From NCBI RefSeq assembly GCF_900215295.1, contig NZ_OCMF01000001.1, forward strand, positions 1,178,001 to 1,242,000: 64,000 nucleotides of DNA. Direction: 5' to 3'. Source of the DNA: Salinimicrobium sediminis (GTDB lineage: Bacteria; Bacteroidota; Bacteroidia; Flavobacteriales; Flavobacteriaceae). Both the position numbers and the translations under genes were made by a program. Below are positions 14,802-22,756 of the stretch, in pieces. How positions within the stretch are numbered: the stretch's first letter is position 1; each line of letters starts with the position of its first letter. The notes under the pieces were generated by a model. That model did not search any database, was not told the DNA's origin, and saw only the letters and a list, made by a program, of their open reading frames with translations.

Positions 14802-16139
14802 TTATTTAAAATCCTCAATAGCTTCACTTAGGTCATAAACCTTTTGATCCTTGAATTTATTCTCTAAAATGCTGCTTCCGGCAGAGGATCTGTATCCCCC
14901 GGCACAATGTACCACGATGGGTTTATCGTTAGGCACTTCTCCTGCACGGTTCCTCAATTCATTCAGCGGAATTCCAAGCGCACTGTCAAAGATCTTACCT
15001 TCGGCAAGCTCGCTTTCATTCCGTATATCGACAATGGTATATTTATCCTTATTGTTTTTGAAATCCTGAAGATCAAATTCATCAGACCTTTTAGAGACTT
15101 CTTCACTCAAAGTGATCATCCCTTTCATCTGCTTTTCGTAACCTATTTTGGCTGTTCTTTCCAAAAGCTCATCGATGTCTTCTACAGAACTTACCACGAG
15201 GTAAAATGGTTCATTAGGCTCAATGATTGCCCCGAGCCAGGTCTCATATTTATCCCCCTCTGTTCGGGACATGATGTTGATACTATTTGGAAGATGGCCG
15301 GCTTTATAGGCATCTCCGTCTCTTGCGTCTACAACAGTCACCCCTTCTTCTACTTTGGAAACTCCAATGTGTAAAGGAACCCTGTATTTTTCCTGCTGTA
15401 CATTTCCTGCTCCTTTGCGGTTCATGTCCACATTAAAGCCGAAATAGGAAGGAATAAAAGGTTGGTCCTTCAGGATCTCTTCTACGAATTCCTCTTCGGT
15501 CTGGTCTTTAAAAGCCCAGTTGCTCATACGTTCATCACGCAGTGTACTCGAAGGAGCAGCACTCATATTTTTACCACACAATGAACCTGCGCCATGTGCG
15601 GGGTAAACCAAAGCATCATCGGGAAGGTCATTGAATTTATTTTGCATGGTGTGGTACATGGCTTTGGCAAGTTCCACTCGTTTTGCGGTCATGTTTCCTG
15701 CTTTTTCGCGCAGATCGGGCCGGCCCACATTGCCTATAAATAAAGTATCACCTGTAAATAAGGCAGTTTCGTCACCCTCTTCGGCAACAAAAGTGAGACT
15801 GTCCGGAGAGTGACCGGGAGTATGAAGAGGGCGGATATTGATCTTTCCGATCTTCACCGATTGTCCTTCATCAAAAGGTTCATGAGGATAACTTACCCCT
15901 ACTTTTTCGCTCACATAGATAGTGGCACCGGTTTGTTCGTGGATTTGTAAATGTCCGCTAACAAAATCGGCATGAGGATGAGTTTCAAACACCGCTACGA
16001 TCTTTGCATTATGCTCCTCGGCAAACTTGTAATATGGTATAGGATTACGGCTTGGGTCAACCAAAGCCATTTTACCCTCACTTACCAGCGCATAGGAATA
16101 ATGTGCTAAAGGGTCGTCTTTAAATTGTTTTATAGTCAT
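14802..16139 (-). CDS. CstB-like persulfide dioxygenase-sulfurtransferase (MBL fold plus two rhodanese domains)
   Basis: 445 residues. N-terminal metallo-beta-lactamase domain (~1-245) with the metal motif H54-x-H56-x-D58-...-H63 (HPHADFVSGH), the form seen in non-haem iron persulfide dioxygenases (ETHE1/CstB class). A first rhodanese-like domain (~258-345) has lost its Cys (FYLVVSSVED), and a second (~355-445) keeps the active Cys412 in HCAGGYRS. This three-domain order, with a dead middle rhodanese, is that of CstB, which oxidises low-molecular-weight persulfides to thiosulfate with O2. The protein is cytoplasmic and monocistronic, with its own operator. It is the strongest evidence that the surrounding island handles sulfide and persulfide. 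Confidence 0.9.
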   Translation of the reverse strand: MTIKQFKDDPLAHYSYALVSEGKMALVDPSRNPIPYYKFAEEHNAKIVAVFETHPHADFVSGHLQIHEQTGATIYVSEKVGVSYPHEPFDEGQSVKIGKINIRPLHTPGHSPDSLTFVAEEGDETALFTGDTLFIGNVGRPDLREKAGNMTAKRVELAKAMYHTMQNKFNDLPDDALVYPAHGAGSLCGKNMSAAPSSTLRDERMSNWAFKDQTEEEFVEEILKDQPFIPSYFGFNVDMNRKGAGNVQQEKYRVPLHIGVSKVEEGVTVVDARDGDAYKAGHLPNSINIMSRTEGDKYETWLGAIIEPNEPFYLVVSSVEDIDELLERTAKIGYEKQMKGMITLSEEVSKRSDEFDLQDFKNNKDKYTIVDIRNESELAEGKIFDSALGIPLNELRNRAGEVPNDKPIVVHCAGGYRSSAGSSILENKFKDQKVYDLSEAIEDFK

Positions 16140-16206
16140 AGCTCCTTTTATTATTTTGTTTAATTTTTACTGAAAACGCTTTACAATCGCTCTTTTCATG
16201 TTGAGG

Positions 16207-16250
16207 CAAAAATAACCTCCAATAAGGCGGAAGGCAGTAACAATTGTTAC
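16207..16250 (-). promoter_or_regulatory. Persulfide dioxygenase promoter with Crp/Fnr-like operator
   Basis: Perfect palindrome GTAACAATTGTTAC (16237-16250); 22 bp further along the minus strand is the -7 box TATTTTTG (16214-16207). Predicted start about 16203, giving a ~65-nt leader. Confidence 0.75.
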
Positions 16251-16424
16251 AATTAGCAGTGGTTCAATAAAATGGATATTTTAGCTTCCATAAAAGTAAT
16301 ACTTATTCACAAATCGACCTGAAGGATAGTAAAAAGAGCCGGCGCTAACCATTTAAAATTGATCTGCAGAAGAGGATCCTTGGAAAGGTCAAATCCCCCT
16401 TTGGATTAAGGAAAAAATTCTTGT

Positions 16425-16467
16425 GTAACATTAGTCACAAAGAGCGGGCTAAGAATTCCTATTTTTG
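16425..16467 (+). promoter_or_regulatory. Promoter of the 118-aa/DoxX/DsrE/SoxB-like operon with Crp/Fnr-like operator
   Basis: Operator GTAACATTAGTCAC (16425-16438, one change from the palindrome), 21-bp gap, -7 box TATTTTTG (16460-16467). Predicted start about 16471, only ~5 nt before the ATG at 16476. Confidence 0.65.
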
Positions 16468-16475
16468 GAATCCAT

Positions 16476-16832
16476 ATGGGCCTCAACTCTTACATAGCGA
16501 TTCTCTTTTCGGTGATCTTCTTCGGAAAATTCCTCGTAATGGACTCCAAAATACTGGTGGCTGTTTTTGATGCAGATGAGATCTCTTATGTAAACCCTTT
16601 CTGCAAAAAACAAAATGTGAAAATGCAGAACAACAGCGCTGCGAAATCTTTAGCTGAAGATAACCAATCTCTGGACCTTACTATTGATTCCTTTTGCAAT
16701 GCCCCTTTTAAGTTTGACGTTTTTACCTGGGAATCCAGGATAATTACTGAAGAAACCCGGGCATACGCAGATCAAACTCCCTCTTTGCCGGAATCTGCTA
16801 AAGACAGGTTCTACCCACCTCCAAGAGCTTAG
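16476..16832 (+). CDS. Hypothetical small membrane-anchored protein, first gene of a sulfur operon
   Basis: 118 residues with no recognised family. Residues ~5-20 are a hydrophobic segment (signal anchor or signal peptide). The rest is polar, with two cysteines (in NPFCKKQN and DSFCNAPF) and a proline-rich tail. The predicted start site lies about 5 nt upstream, so the message is nearly leaderless or the start differs; an internal Met in VMDSKILV near 16540 is an alternative but would remove the hydrophobic segment. It is the first gene behind the operator and is followed at 73 nt by DoxX, so it is predicted to be a periplasm-facing part of the same pathway. The function is unknown. Confidence 0.6.
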   Translation: MGLNSYIAILFSVIFFGKFLVMDSKILVAVFDADEISYVNPFCKKQNVKMQNNSAAKSLAEDNQSLDLTIDSFCNAPFKFDVFTWESRIITEETRAYADQTPSLPESAKDRFYPPPRA

Positions 16833-16905
16833 GCTTTACTTCCAAACCTAAACTTTTTTTAATCTTTTCAGGACCTGAAAGTTCTGAACCAAAACCTATT
16901 TTATA

Positions 16906-17355
16906 ATGACGACGCAGATCTCAGTCAGCCGTCGCTCCATTCGGGTATTGAGAGTAATGCTTAGCGGGATATTTCTTATCGCAAGTGCCAATCACCTTAT
17001 GAATGTAGAGCAAACGGCAAAACGCATAGACGCAGCCAGTATGAAAGGATTCGCTTACCTCTTTGGAGACCCCGAGATACTGGTGATCCTTTCGGGTATT
17101 GTCATGCTCGTGGCAGGACTCGCCTTTTTTGCAGGCTTCCGAACCCGGTGGGCGGCAGCGATCCTCCTGTCAGTTCTCATCCCAATTACCCTTACCATTC
17201 AGGTAGGACAGGCGCATACCATGGGACCCTTATTTAAAAATATAGCCATCATGGGCGGACTCCTGTTCTTTATCCTGAATGACTTTACCAAAGAAACAAT
17301 AACCGAAACAAACCCGGCTCAACCGGAATTGAGCATAAAAAACAAAGCACTATGA
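16906..17355 (+). CDS. DoxX-family membrane protein
   Basis: 149 residues with four predicted membrane helices (about 15-32, 58-76, 83-100, 112-128) and the family's helix-1 phenotype (RVMLSGIFLIASANHLMN). DoxX proteins are related to the small subunit of archaeal thiosulfate:quinone oxidoreductase and to thiol-stress complexes. It overlaps the DsrE gene by 4 nt (17352-17355) and lies in one operon with the SoxB-like enzyme. A role passing electrons from sulfur compounds to the quinone pool fits the context but is inferred. Confidence 0.8.
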   Translation: MTTQISVSRRSIRVLRVMLSGIFLIASANHLMNVEQTAKRIDAASMKGFAYLFGDPEILVILSGIVMLVAGLAFFAGFRTRWAAAILLSVLIPITLTIQVGQAHTMGPLFKNIAIMGGLLFFILNDFTKETITETNPAQPELSIKNKAL

Positions 17356-17768
17356 AAATGTATTTTATAAGCAGTATCGTAATTCTCCTTGCAGTATTTA
17401 CCAATCCTGTAAATGCTCAGGAACAGCAAGAGCAACAGAACTATGTTGTACTAACAAAGAAAGTTCCACAGCTCAAGCCTATTTTAATAGCAGCAGAATC
17501 GCTGGCCCGCGAAGACGGGCATCACTTCGGAAAATTCGAGGTCATCATTTGTGGTCAAACCGTAAAGGAACTTACCAATAAAGAAATGATGCAGGAACAT
17601 ATCAACAAAGCTAAAGAACAAAATGTAGAGCTTGTCGCCTGCGGATTCTCCCTGAAGAAATTCGGAGTGGATCGAAGGGATATTTCCCCTGAACTCAAGG
17701 TGGTCGATAACGGGATCCTGTATAACCTTCAACTACAAAAGAAGGGATATATAAGTCTTTCTCTTTAA
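17352..17768 (+). CDS. Exported DsrE-family protein
   Basis: 138 residues. A signal peptide (~1-22, cut after NAQ) marks it as periplasmic, unlike classical cytoplasmic DsrE/TusD. The DsrE fold is seen in KFEVIICGQTVKEL (Cys67) and NVELVACGFSLKKFG (Cys97); the second matches the position of the sulfur-carrying cysteine of DsrE-type proteins. It is probably a sulfur carrier that works with DoxX and the SoxB-like hydrolase on either side (4-nt overlap before, 10-nt gap after). Exported DsrE proteins are common in Bacteroidota and poorly studied. Confidence 0.8.
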   Translation: MKMYFISSIVILLAVFTNPVNAQEQQEQQNYVVLTKKVPQLKPILIAAESLAREDGHHFGKFEVIICGQTVKELTNKEMMQEHINKAKEQNVELVACGFSLKKFGVDRRDISPELKVVDNGILYNLQLQKKGYISLSL

Positions 17769-17778
17769 ATCTCCGGAA

Positions 17779-19425
17779 ATGAAAATATTAAAAGGAATTT
17801 TTTTGGCAGGAATTGCCATCTGGAGTTTTACATCCTGTAACAGGCTAACAGGAGCGAATGCAGATTCAGCAATAATGGCAAAGGATACCCTTAGCATTAC
17901 CGTGCTCCAAACCGCAGATATTCACGGGCAACTTGACCCACACCCGGAATTGTTCTGGGAAAACGGGGAGATCGTCTTTAAAGAAAGAGGTGGCCTGGCG
18001 AATATTAAGACCCTTTTTGAAGAAGAACGGGTAAAAAATCCCGGCCGCACCATCATTGTAGACGGGGGAGACCTCATCCAGGGAAGCGGATATGCCGCTC
18101 TTTCTGAAGGGCGTATTTTTCCTGAACTCATCAGTAACATGGGTTATGACGTAATCATTCCCGGAAACTGGGAAGTGGTCTACGGGAAAGACAGAATGAT
18201 GGAGATTATGACGGGGTACAATACCCCTGTAATTGCACAGAACATGTTCCATCAGGATAATGGAAAGCCACTCTTTCCACCTTACTGGATCAAAGAGATC
18301 GAAGGTGTGAAAATTGGTTTTATCGGCATCAATGACCCTGATGTTCCCGTACGTCAAAATCCTGTCTTTAGTAAAGGGATGAGCTTCAGTGGAATCGAAG
18401 ATGAGGTGAAGGGGCTTATAACTAAAGTCAAAAAGGAGGAAGAAGTAGATGTGCTTTTTCTTGTTACTCACATTGGAGTGTTTAAGCAGGTGGATCTGGC
18501 CAGCCGGGAGCTGGCGAAAGACGTGGATTATATCCTCGGAAATGATACCCACGAAAGACTGCGGAAACCTGTTCAGGGAAAATATGCAAAGGTGACAGAA
18601 CCCGGAGCTTTTGGTTCTTTTGTGGGAAAACTCACCTTGCATTTTGTGGATGGAAAGCTGGTGGGAGATGACTACGAACTCCTGGATGTGGATCCCCAAG
18701 TTTATCCCGCAGATCCCGAACTGCAGCAGATGGTGGAGAAAGCCAAGAAACCTTACGAGGACCATCTCGAAACTGTGGTGGGACACACAGCGACACCCAT
18801 TTACAGATACCTGACGGTGGAAAATCCAATGGACAATATGATCACCGACGCCGCAAGATGGAAAACCGGGGCCGATATCTCCATTTCCAACGGCTTCAGG
18901 TTCGGAAATCCCATAGTTCCCGAAAATGGGAAACCTGCGCCTATTACCCGGGCCAACCTGTGGAACCTGCTTCCGGTAAATGAGAAAGTAAAGACCGGAA
19001 AAGTAACCGGGCAACAAGTGAAAGACTGGCTGGAGCGGGAGATGCATAATGCCTTTGCACAGGTGCCTACAGAAAGATTTGGAGGTTGGCTGGTAAGATT
19101 CTCCGGCATGGAGGTAGACTTCAATAGTCAGGGGGGAAAAGGAGAACGTGTTCAGTCTATAACCATTAAGGGAGAACCTATGCAAATGGATGAAACTTAT
19201 ACCATTTCTGCCTGTGTACGTCCCGGCGACCCAATTGACAACTTGTGCCGTATTCCCGATGTGAAGGAGGTGGAAATAAAAGATTATACCATCCACGAGG
19301 TGGTGGAAGAATATTTAAGAAAGAATTCCCCGGTTTCTCCAAAGCTGGAAGGCCGTGCCTATTGTGAATATTTAGGACCTTACTCTTTTTCCACAGTACC
19401 TGAGACAGATTACAAATTTCAGTAA
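17779..19425 (+). CDS. SoxB-like/5'-nucleotidase family metallophosphatase, lipoprotein
   Basis: 548 residues; lipobox TSC (Cys20). A calcineurin-like metallophosphatase domain (~38-290) carries metal ligands in TADIHG (Asp47, His49), DGGD (Asp98) and HIG/GNDTHE later on, followed by a 5'-nucleotidase C-terminal domain (~330-520). The canonical GNHE of nucleotidases is GNWE here (129-132), a replacement reminiscent of the SoxB thiosulfohydrolase branch. The operon partners DoxX and DsrE also point to sulfur substrates. True SoxB works with SoxYZ/AX, none of which is in the window, so the substrate may be a different sulfur conjugate. An alternative is an ordinary nucleotide hydrolase with a lost catalytic His. 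Confidence 0.75.
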   Translation: MKILKGIFLAGIAIWSFTSCNRLTGANADSAIMAKDTLSITVLQTADIHGQLDPHPELFWENGEIVFKERGGLANIKTLFEEERVKNPGRTIIVDGGDLIQGSGYAALSEGRIFPELISNMGYDVIIPGNWEVVYGKDRMMEIMTGYNTPVIAQNMFHQDNGKPLFPPYWIKEIEGVKIGFIGINDPDVPVRQNPVFSKGMSFSGIEDEVKGLITKVKKEEEVDVLFLVTHIGVFKQVDLASRELAKDVDYILGNDTHERLRKPVQGKYAKVTEPGAFGSFVGKLTLHFVDGKLVGDDYELLDVDPQVYPADPELQQMVEKAKKPYEDHLETVVGHTATPIYRYLTVENPMDNMITDAARWKTGADISISNGFRFGNPIVPENGKPAPITRANLWNLLPVNEKVKTGKVTGQQVKDWLEREMHNAFAQVPTERFGGWLVRFSGMEVDFNSQGGKGERVQSITIKGEPMQMDETYTISACVRPGDPIDNLCRIPDVKEVEIKDYTIHEVVEEYLRKNSPVSPKLEGRAYCEYLGPYSFSTVPETDYKFQ

Positions 19426-19440
19426 TGAAATTAATTAATA

Positions 19441-19482
19441 TAAGAGCCTGCCTTTTTCAAACAGAGATTTGGCAGGTTCTTA
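19441..19482 (+). terminator. Hairpin terminator after the SoxB-like gene
   Basis: TAAGAGCCTGCC (19441-19452) pairs with GGCAGGTTCTTA (19471-19482), one G-T pair, 18-nt loop. The T run is weak. Confidence 0.55.
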
Positions 19483-19522
19483 TCATAGAAGATTATAACT
19501 TAACATTGCAAAATTTGAGATT

Positions 19523-21130
19523 ATGAGACGAGGAAAATTATTGAAGATGGTAAGTATGGGGGTAATATTTGCAATAGTAACAAGTTGTGGGCAGAGAAAT
19601 ATAGCCACCTCTGGAAATAGAGGGAAGCAACAAACCATTACCTTACTGCATACCAATGACATTCATGGCAATTACATGCCATTTTTGACCACTACAGGAA
19701 GTGCCACTTCCCAAACAGGTGATGCAGGTAGAGATACATTAATCACTTTTAAACAGCAGGCCGAAATAGGTGGTTTTGCAGTATTGGCAACCGCGGTGAA
19801 GGAAATTAGGAAATCAAAGGGAGATGAAAATGTTCTCCTGCTGGATTCGGGGGACGCTTTTGGTGATGATCTTTTAGGGAATCTAACCAGGGGAGAAGCT
19901 GTAATAAGGATGATGAAAAAATTAGGTTATAATTATCTTTCTCTTGGTAATCATGATTTTGACTACGGCAGGGAACGTACAGAAGAATTGATGAAAATCG
20001 CCGGTTTCCCTTTTGGCGCTGCCAATATCAGAGACAAAAGAACAGGAAAAAGTATTTTTGGCAATCCTTATTTAATAAAGGAAATAGGAGGTACAAAAAT
20101 AGCTATTCTGTCCCTGGGATATCATAATACAGATCTTACCGGAAATTCAGAAAATATGAAGGATCTGGAATTTCTCCGGGGGAATGAAGTTTTAAAGGAA
20201 GTTTTACTAGAGGTTAAGGAACAGGCCGATATCATTATTTTGCTATCGCACCAGGGAACTGCTGTTGACAGATTGACTGCAGAAGAATTTTCTGAAATTG
20301 ATCTCATTTTGGGAGGGCATAGCCATGATCTCATATCAAAACCCGAAAAAATTAATAATACCTATATGGTACAGGCACTGTCTGATGCTGCAGCGCTTGG
20401 TGAAATTGACCTGGAGATCACAGATGGCAAATTAACAGGAATAAAGGCAAATCATCAATTACTTTGGTTAAGTGATTTTGAAAAGGACGGTGAAATGGAG
20501 AATCTTATTAAAGAACTTCGGGCTCCGCACCTTGTTCATCTTGAGGAAGTTATAGCAACGGCAACAGAGGTGATTGACAGGCAATACAAAACAGAAAGTT
20601 CTTTTGATAAATTCGTTGGAAATTTGCTTCGCAAAGAATATGAGGCAGAAATTGCTTTTTTGCCGGGAGTAGGTTATGGCATCTCTCTCCAGGGAGATAT
20701 CACACGAGAAGACCTGTACCGGCTTATTCCACATCCTCCTAAGATTGTTACCCTCAGCCTTACCGGAAAACAAGTTAAGGCTACTTTGGAGCAAACCGCA
20801 ACCAACCAAAAACCCGGGGATAAATATGAGGTAGTGGGCGGTCTGCTGCAAAGTAGTGGAGTCAGCTACACACTGGATTATTCTAAATCTGTGGGAAATC
20901 GCATAACCGCTGTGCAGGTCAACGGAAAAGATCTTGATCTTGAAAAAGAATATAAGATCGTTACTCACAGCGGAATGCTAAAGGGGCTTCATCGCTATAA
21001 TGAAATTGGAAAAGGGAAGAACATCGACAGAAAAGATATTCAACTGAATGAATTTGTCACTGAAAAATTCCGTGAGTTAAAAGATATAAGTAACCCCGAA
21101 AATATGAAGGAAATCAAATTTATTAAATAA
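19523..21130 (+). CDS. 5'-nucleotidase/2',3'-cyclic phosphodiesterase family lipoprotein
   Basis: 535 residues; lipobox VTSC (Cys22). It has all classical motifs: LLHTNDIHGN (Asp46, His48), DSGDAFGDD, LGNHDFDYG (141-149, catalytic His144-Asp145), LLSHQG, GGHSHD, and the C-terminal substrate-specificity domain (~340-520). It should hydrolyse nucleotides at the cell surface or in the periplasm. It is a distant paralogue of the preceding SoxB-like gene, but with the intact GNHD. It is separated from it by a hairpin and lacks a GTAAC operator, so it is probably independently transcribed. Confidence 0.88.
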   Translation: MRRGKLLKMVSMGVIFAIVTSCGQRNIATSGNRGKQQTITLLHTNDIHGNYMPFLTTTGSATSQTGDAGRDTLITFKQQAEIGGFAVLATAVKEIRKSKGDENVLLLDSGDAFGDDLLGNLTRGEAVIRMMKKLGYNYLSLGNHDFDYGRERTEELMKIAGFPFGAANIRDKRTGKSIFGNPYLIKEIGGTKIAILSLGYHNTDLTGNSENMKDLEFLRGNEVLKEVLLEVKEQADIIILLSHQGTAVDRLTAEEFSEIDLILGGHSHDLISKPEKINNTYMVQALSDAAALGEIDLEITDGKLTGIKANHQLLWLSDFEKDGEMENLIKELRAPHLVHLEEVIATATEVIDRQYKTESSFDKFVGNLLRKEYEAEIAFLPGVGYGISLQGDITREDLYRLIPHPPKIVTLSLTGKQVKATLEQTATNQKPGDKYEVVGGLLQSSGVSYTLDYSKSVGNRITAVQVNGKDLDLEKEYKIVTHSGMLKGLHRYNEIGKGKNIDRKDIQLNEFVTEKFRELKDISNPENMKEIKFIK

Positions 21131-21155
21131 ATTCAGCTTTTGATTTTTAAAAGAA

Positions 21156-21288
21156 AAGAGGCTGTCTGGAAAGTTTTTAATACGTCATCCTGAATTTATT
21201 TCAGGATCTTAACCAATTGAAATTCAATTACATTAGAAGCTGAAACAAGTTCAGCTTGACGAAACAAGGTCTTTCCAGACAGCCTCTT
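21156..21288. repeat. Nested palindromic element, also a bidirectional terminator
   Basis: Perfect 18-bp inverted arms, 21156-21173 (AAGAGGCTGTCTGGAAAG) and 21271-21288, enclose a 97-nt interior. The interior itself holds CGTCA (21183-21187) / TGACG (21257-21261) and a TCCTGAA...TTCAGGA hairpin. It lies between convergent genes. The interior resembles a widespread REP-like sequence of this phylum; the arms resemble the local terminator type (compare 14747). Confidence 0.65.
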
Positions 21289-21373
21289 CTTTGTTATAAT
21301 GATCAGCAATTCCTTACTGTTTTAAAGTTCCACCTCCACAAACATCTAATTTAAGAGGATCTACTTATATTTA

Positions 21374-21979
21374 TTAATACTGCTCCTTTAAAAACTTCTT
21401 GAATTTATTAGTATTGTAATCTCCCATTCCCAGGTGGGTCATCACCAGTTTACCATCAGCATTTATTACAAAGGTGCTGGGGATGCTTTGTGTTTGGTAC
21501 ATCACCGGCATGCCTCCATTTAATTGATAGATCTCAAAGTCATAGCCTTTCTTTTCATTAAAGTCAATGGCTTTTTGAAAATCCTGATCTACAGATAGCA
21601 TGATAAAAGCCACTTTCTCCTTATCTACGTCATTATAGAGCTTATTGATTCCGGGCATTTCGGCTACACATGGAGGACACCAGGTAGCCCAAACATTCAT
21701 AAAGATCACTTTGCCTTTAAGATCCTTCATTGCCACTTTTTCCCCTTTGGAATTGATGAGGTTCATATTAAAATCTGCAGTTGGACTTGCATCATTCATG
21801 GCAAGATCCTCCTTTTCTTCAAGGTCGGGGTTCATTAATCCGGTGGCGAGGATCCCACGTTGCAGGAATCCCAGGACTTCGGTATGTAAACCTGTTACAT
21901 ATAATCCGCCAAAAATGGCAAAAATGATCCCGTATTCTATGAGGTGTTTTTTCAGACTTTTCTTCTTCTTTTCTTTCAT
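21374..21979 (-). CDS. TlpA-like membrane-anchored thioredoxin
   Basis: The ATG at 21979 (201 residues) is chosen over 22024 because the predicted promoter -7 box lies at 22017-22010, inside the longer version. One N-terminal membrane helix (~17-34), a linker, then a TlpA/ResA thioredoxin fold with redox site WCPPC (Cys101, Cys104) and the cis-Pro segment in TQSIPSTFVI. The catalytic domain faces the periplasm and would reduce or exchange disulfides, for example for cytochrome maturation or thiol repair. It is monocistronic, with its own Crp/Fnr-like operator, so it is part of the sulfur-stress regulon. Confidence 0.88.
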   Translation of the reverse strand: MKEKKKKSLKKHLIEYGIIFAIFGGLYVTGLHTEVLGFLQRGILATGLMNPDLEEKEDLAMNDASPTADFNMNLINSKGEKVAMKDLKGKVIFMNVWATWCPPCVAEMPGINKLYNDVDKEKVAFIMLSVDQDFQKAIDFNEKKGYDFEIYQLNGGMPVMYQTQSIPSTFVINADGKLVMTHLGMGDYNTNKFKKFLKEQY

Positions 21980-22009
21980 GCTTGCAGTTCTTCTTTGATT
22001 TAGGTATTC

Positions 22010-22053
22010 CAAAGATAGAGCCACTATTCCCTGTGGGATGTAACAAAGGTTAC
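22010..22053 (-). promoter_or_regulatory. TlpA-like gene promoter with Crp/Fnr-like operator
   Basis: On the minus strand, operator GTAACCTTTGTTAC (22053-22040), 22 bp, -7 box TATCTTTG (22017-22010). Predicted start about 22006, a 26-nt leader to the ATG at 21979. Confidence 0.75.
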
Positions 22054-22069
22054 AATAGGCAGCAAGAAA

Positions 22070-22093
22070 AAAGGCATCCTAATGGATGCCTTT
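22070..22093 (-). terminator. Terminator of the TauE-methyltransferase operon
   Basis: Perfect 10-bp stem AAAGGCATCC (22070-22079) / GGATGCCTTT (22084-22093), TAAT loop, T run on the minus strand. Confidence 0.85.
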
Positions 22094-22114
22094 CAAAAAA
22101 TTGAAATTTATTGT

Positions 22115-22729
22115 CTATTTCTTTTTTTCAGCAACAAAGCGTATTACCCAGCCTTTGCCTTTGTGGAATGCCCCCTCCTCAAGTTCAATCTCTCCTTCAA
22201 AGAATTCCAAAAAATGAAGATCATGAAAGGAATTTTTGATCTCCTCTTCAGAAAACAGCATTTCTGGCTCTTTTGGGCCTCCAACTGCCGGATTGCTTTC
22301 CTGGTATTGAGGATGTTTAGAGGCAAAACCTTCAAAGATCACTTTTCCACCTTCTTTTAAATATTTATGTGCCGAGTTGAAGAATTCCTGTCTTTGCTGA
22401 GGAGGAAAGTGGGCATAAACAAAGCCTATGGCATCAAACTGAGCTTCTTTAAAGCTAAGGTTTTGCAGCCCGGAAACCGTATAGTCGATTTCCACCCCTT
22501 CAGCTTCAGCCAGTCTTAAAGCTTTCTTCCTGCCTTCCTCACTTTGATCAAAAGCTGATACCTGCCAGCCTTTTTTGGCTGCATGAACTGCATTTCTACC
22601 TTCCCCTTCCGCAGGGAAAAGGATTCTGCCGGGGGTGAGGTTTTTGAGTTTAGCTTTTAGATACTCATTAGGATCCTTTCCGTAGATATATTCCTCCCGT
22701 TGATATCTTTCATTCCAGAATTCCTGCAT
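22115..22729 (-). CDS. Class I SAM-dependent methyltransferase (TehB/thiopurine-type)
   Basis: The ATG at 22729 gives 204 residues; a TTG at 22747 would add six. Small Rossmann methyltransferase: FWNERYQREEYIYGKDPNEYL at the start, the SAM-binding motif as RILFPAEGEGRNA, acidic strand end in VSAFDQSE, and FDAIGFVYAHFP as motif IV. This subgroup includes TehB and thiopurine methyltransferase, which methylate tellurite, selenium or thiol compounds. It follows the TauE gene by 27 nt on the same strand, so it is under the same operator. Methylation of a toxic sulfur or chalcogen species is a reasonable inference. Confidence 0.82.
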   Translation of the reverse strand: MQEFWNERYQREEYIYGKDPNEYLKAKLKNLTPGRILFPAEGEGRNAVHAAKKGWQVSAFDQSEEGRKKALRLAEAEGVEIDYTVSGLQNLSFKEAQFDAIGFVYAHFPPQQRQEFFNSAHKYLKEGGKVIFEGFASKHPQYQESNPAVGGPKEPEMLFSEEEIKNSFHDLHFLEFFEGEIELEEGAFHKGKGWVIRFVAEKKK

Positions 22730-22756
22730 AGTTTTTTTAGGTGTCAAAAATGGAAT

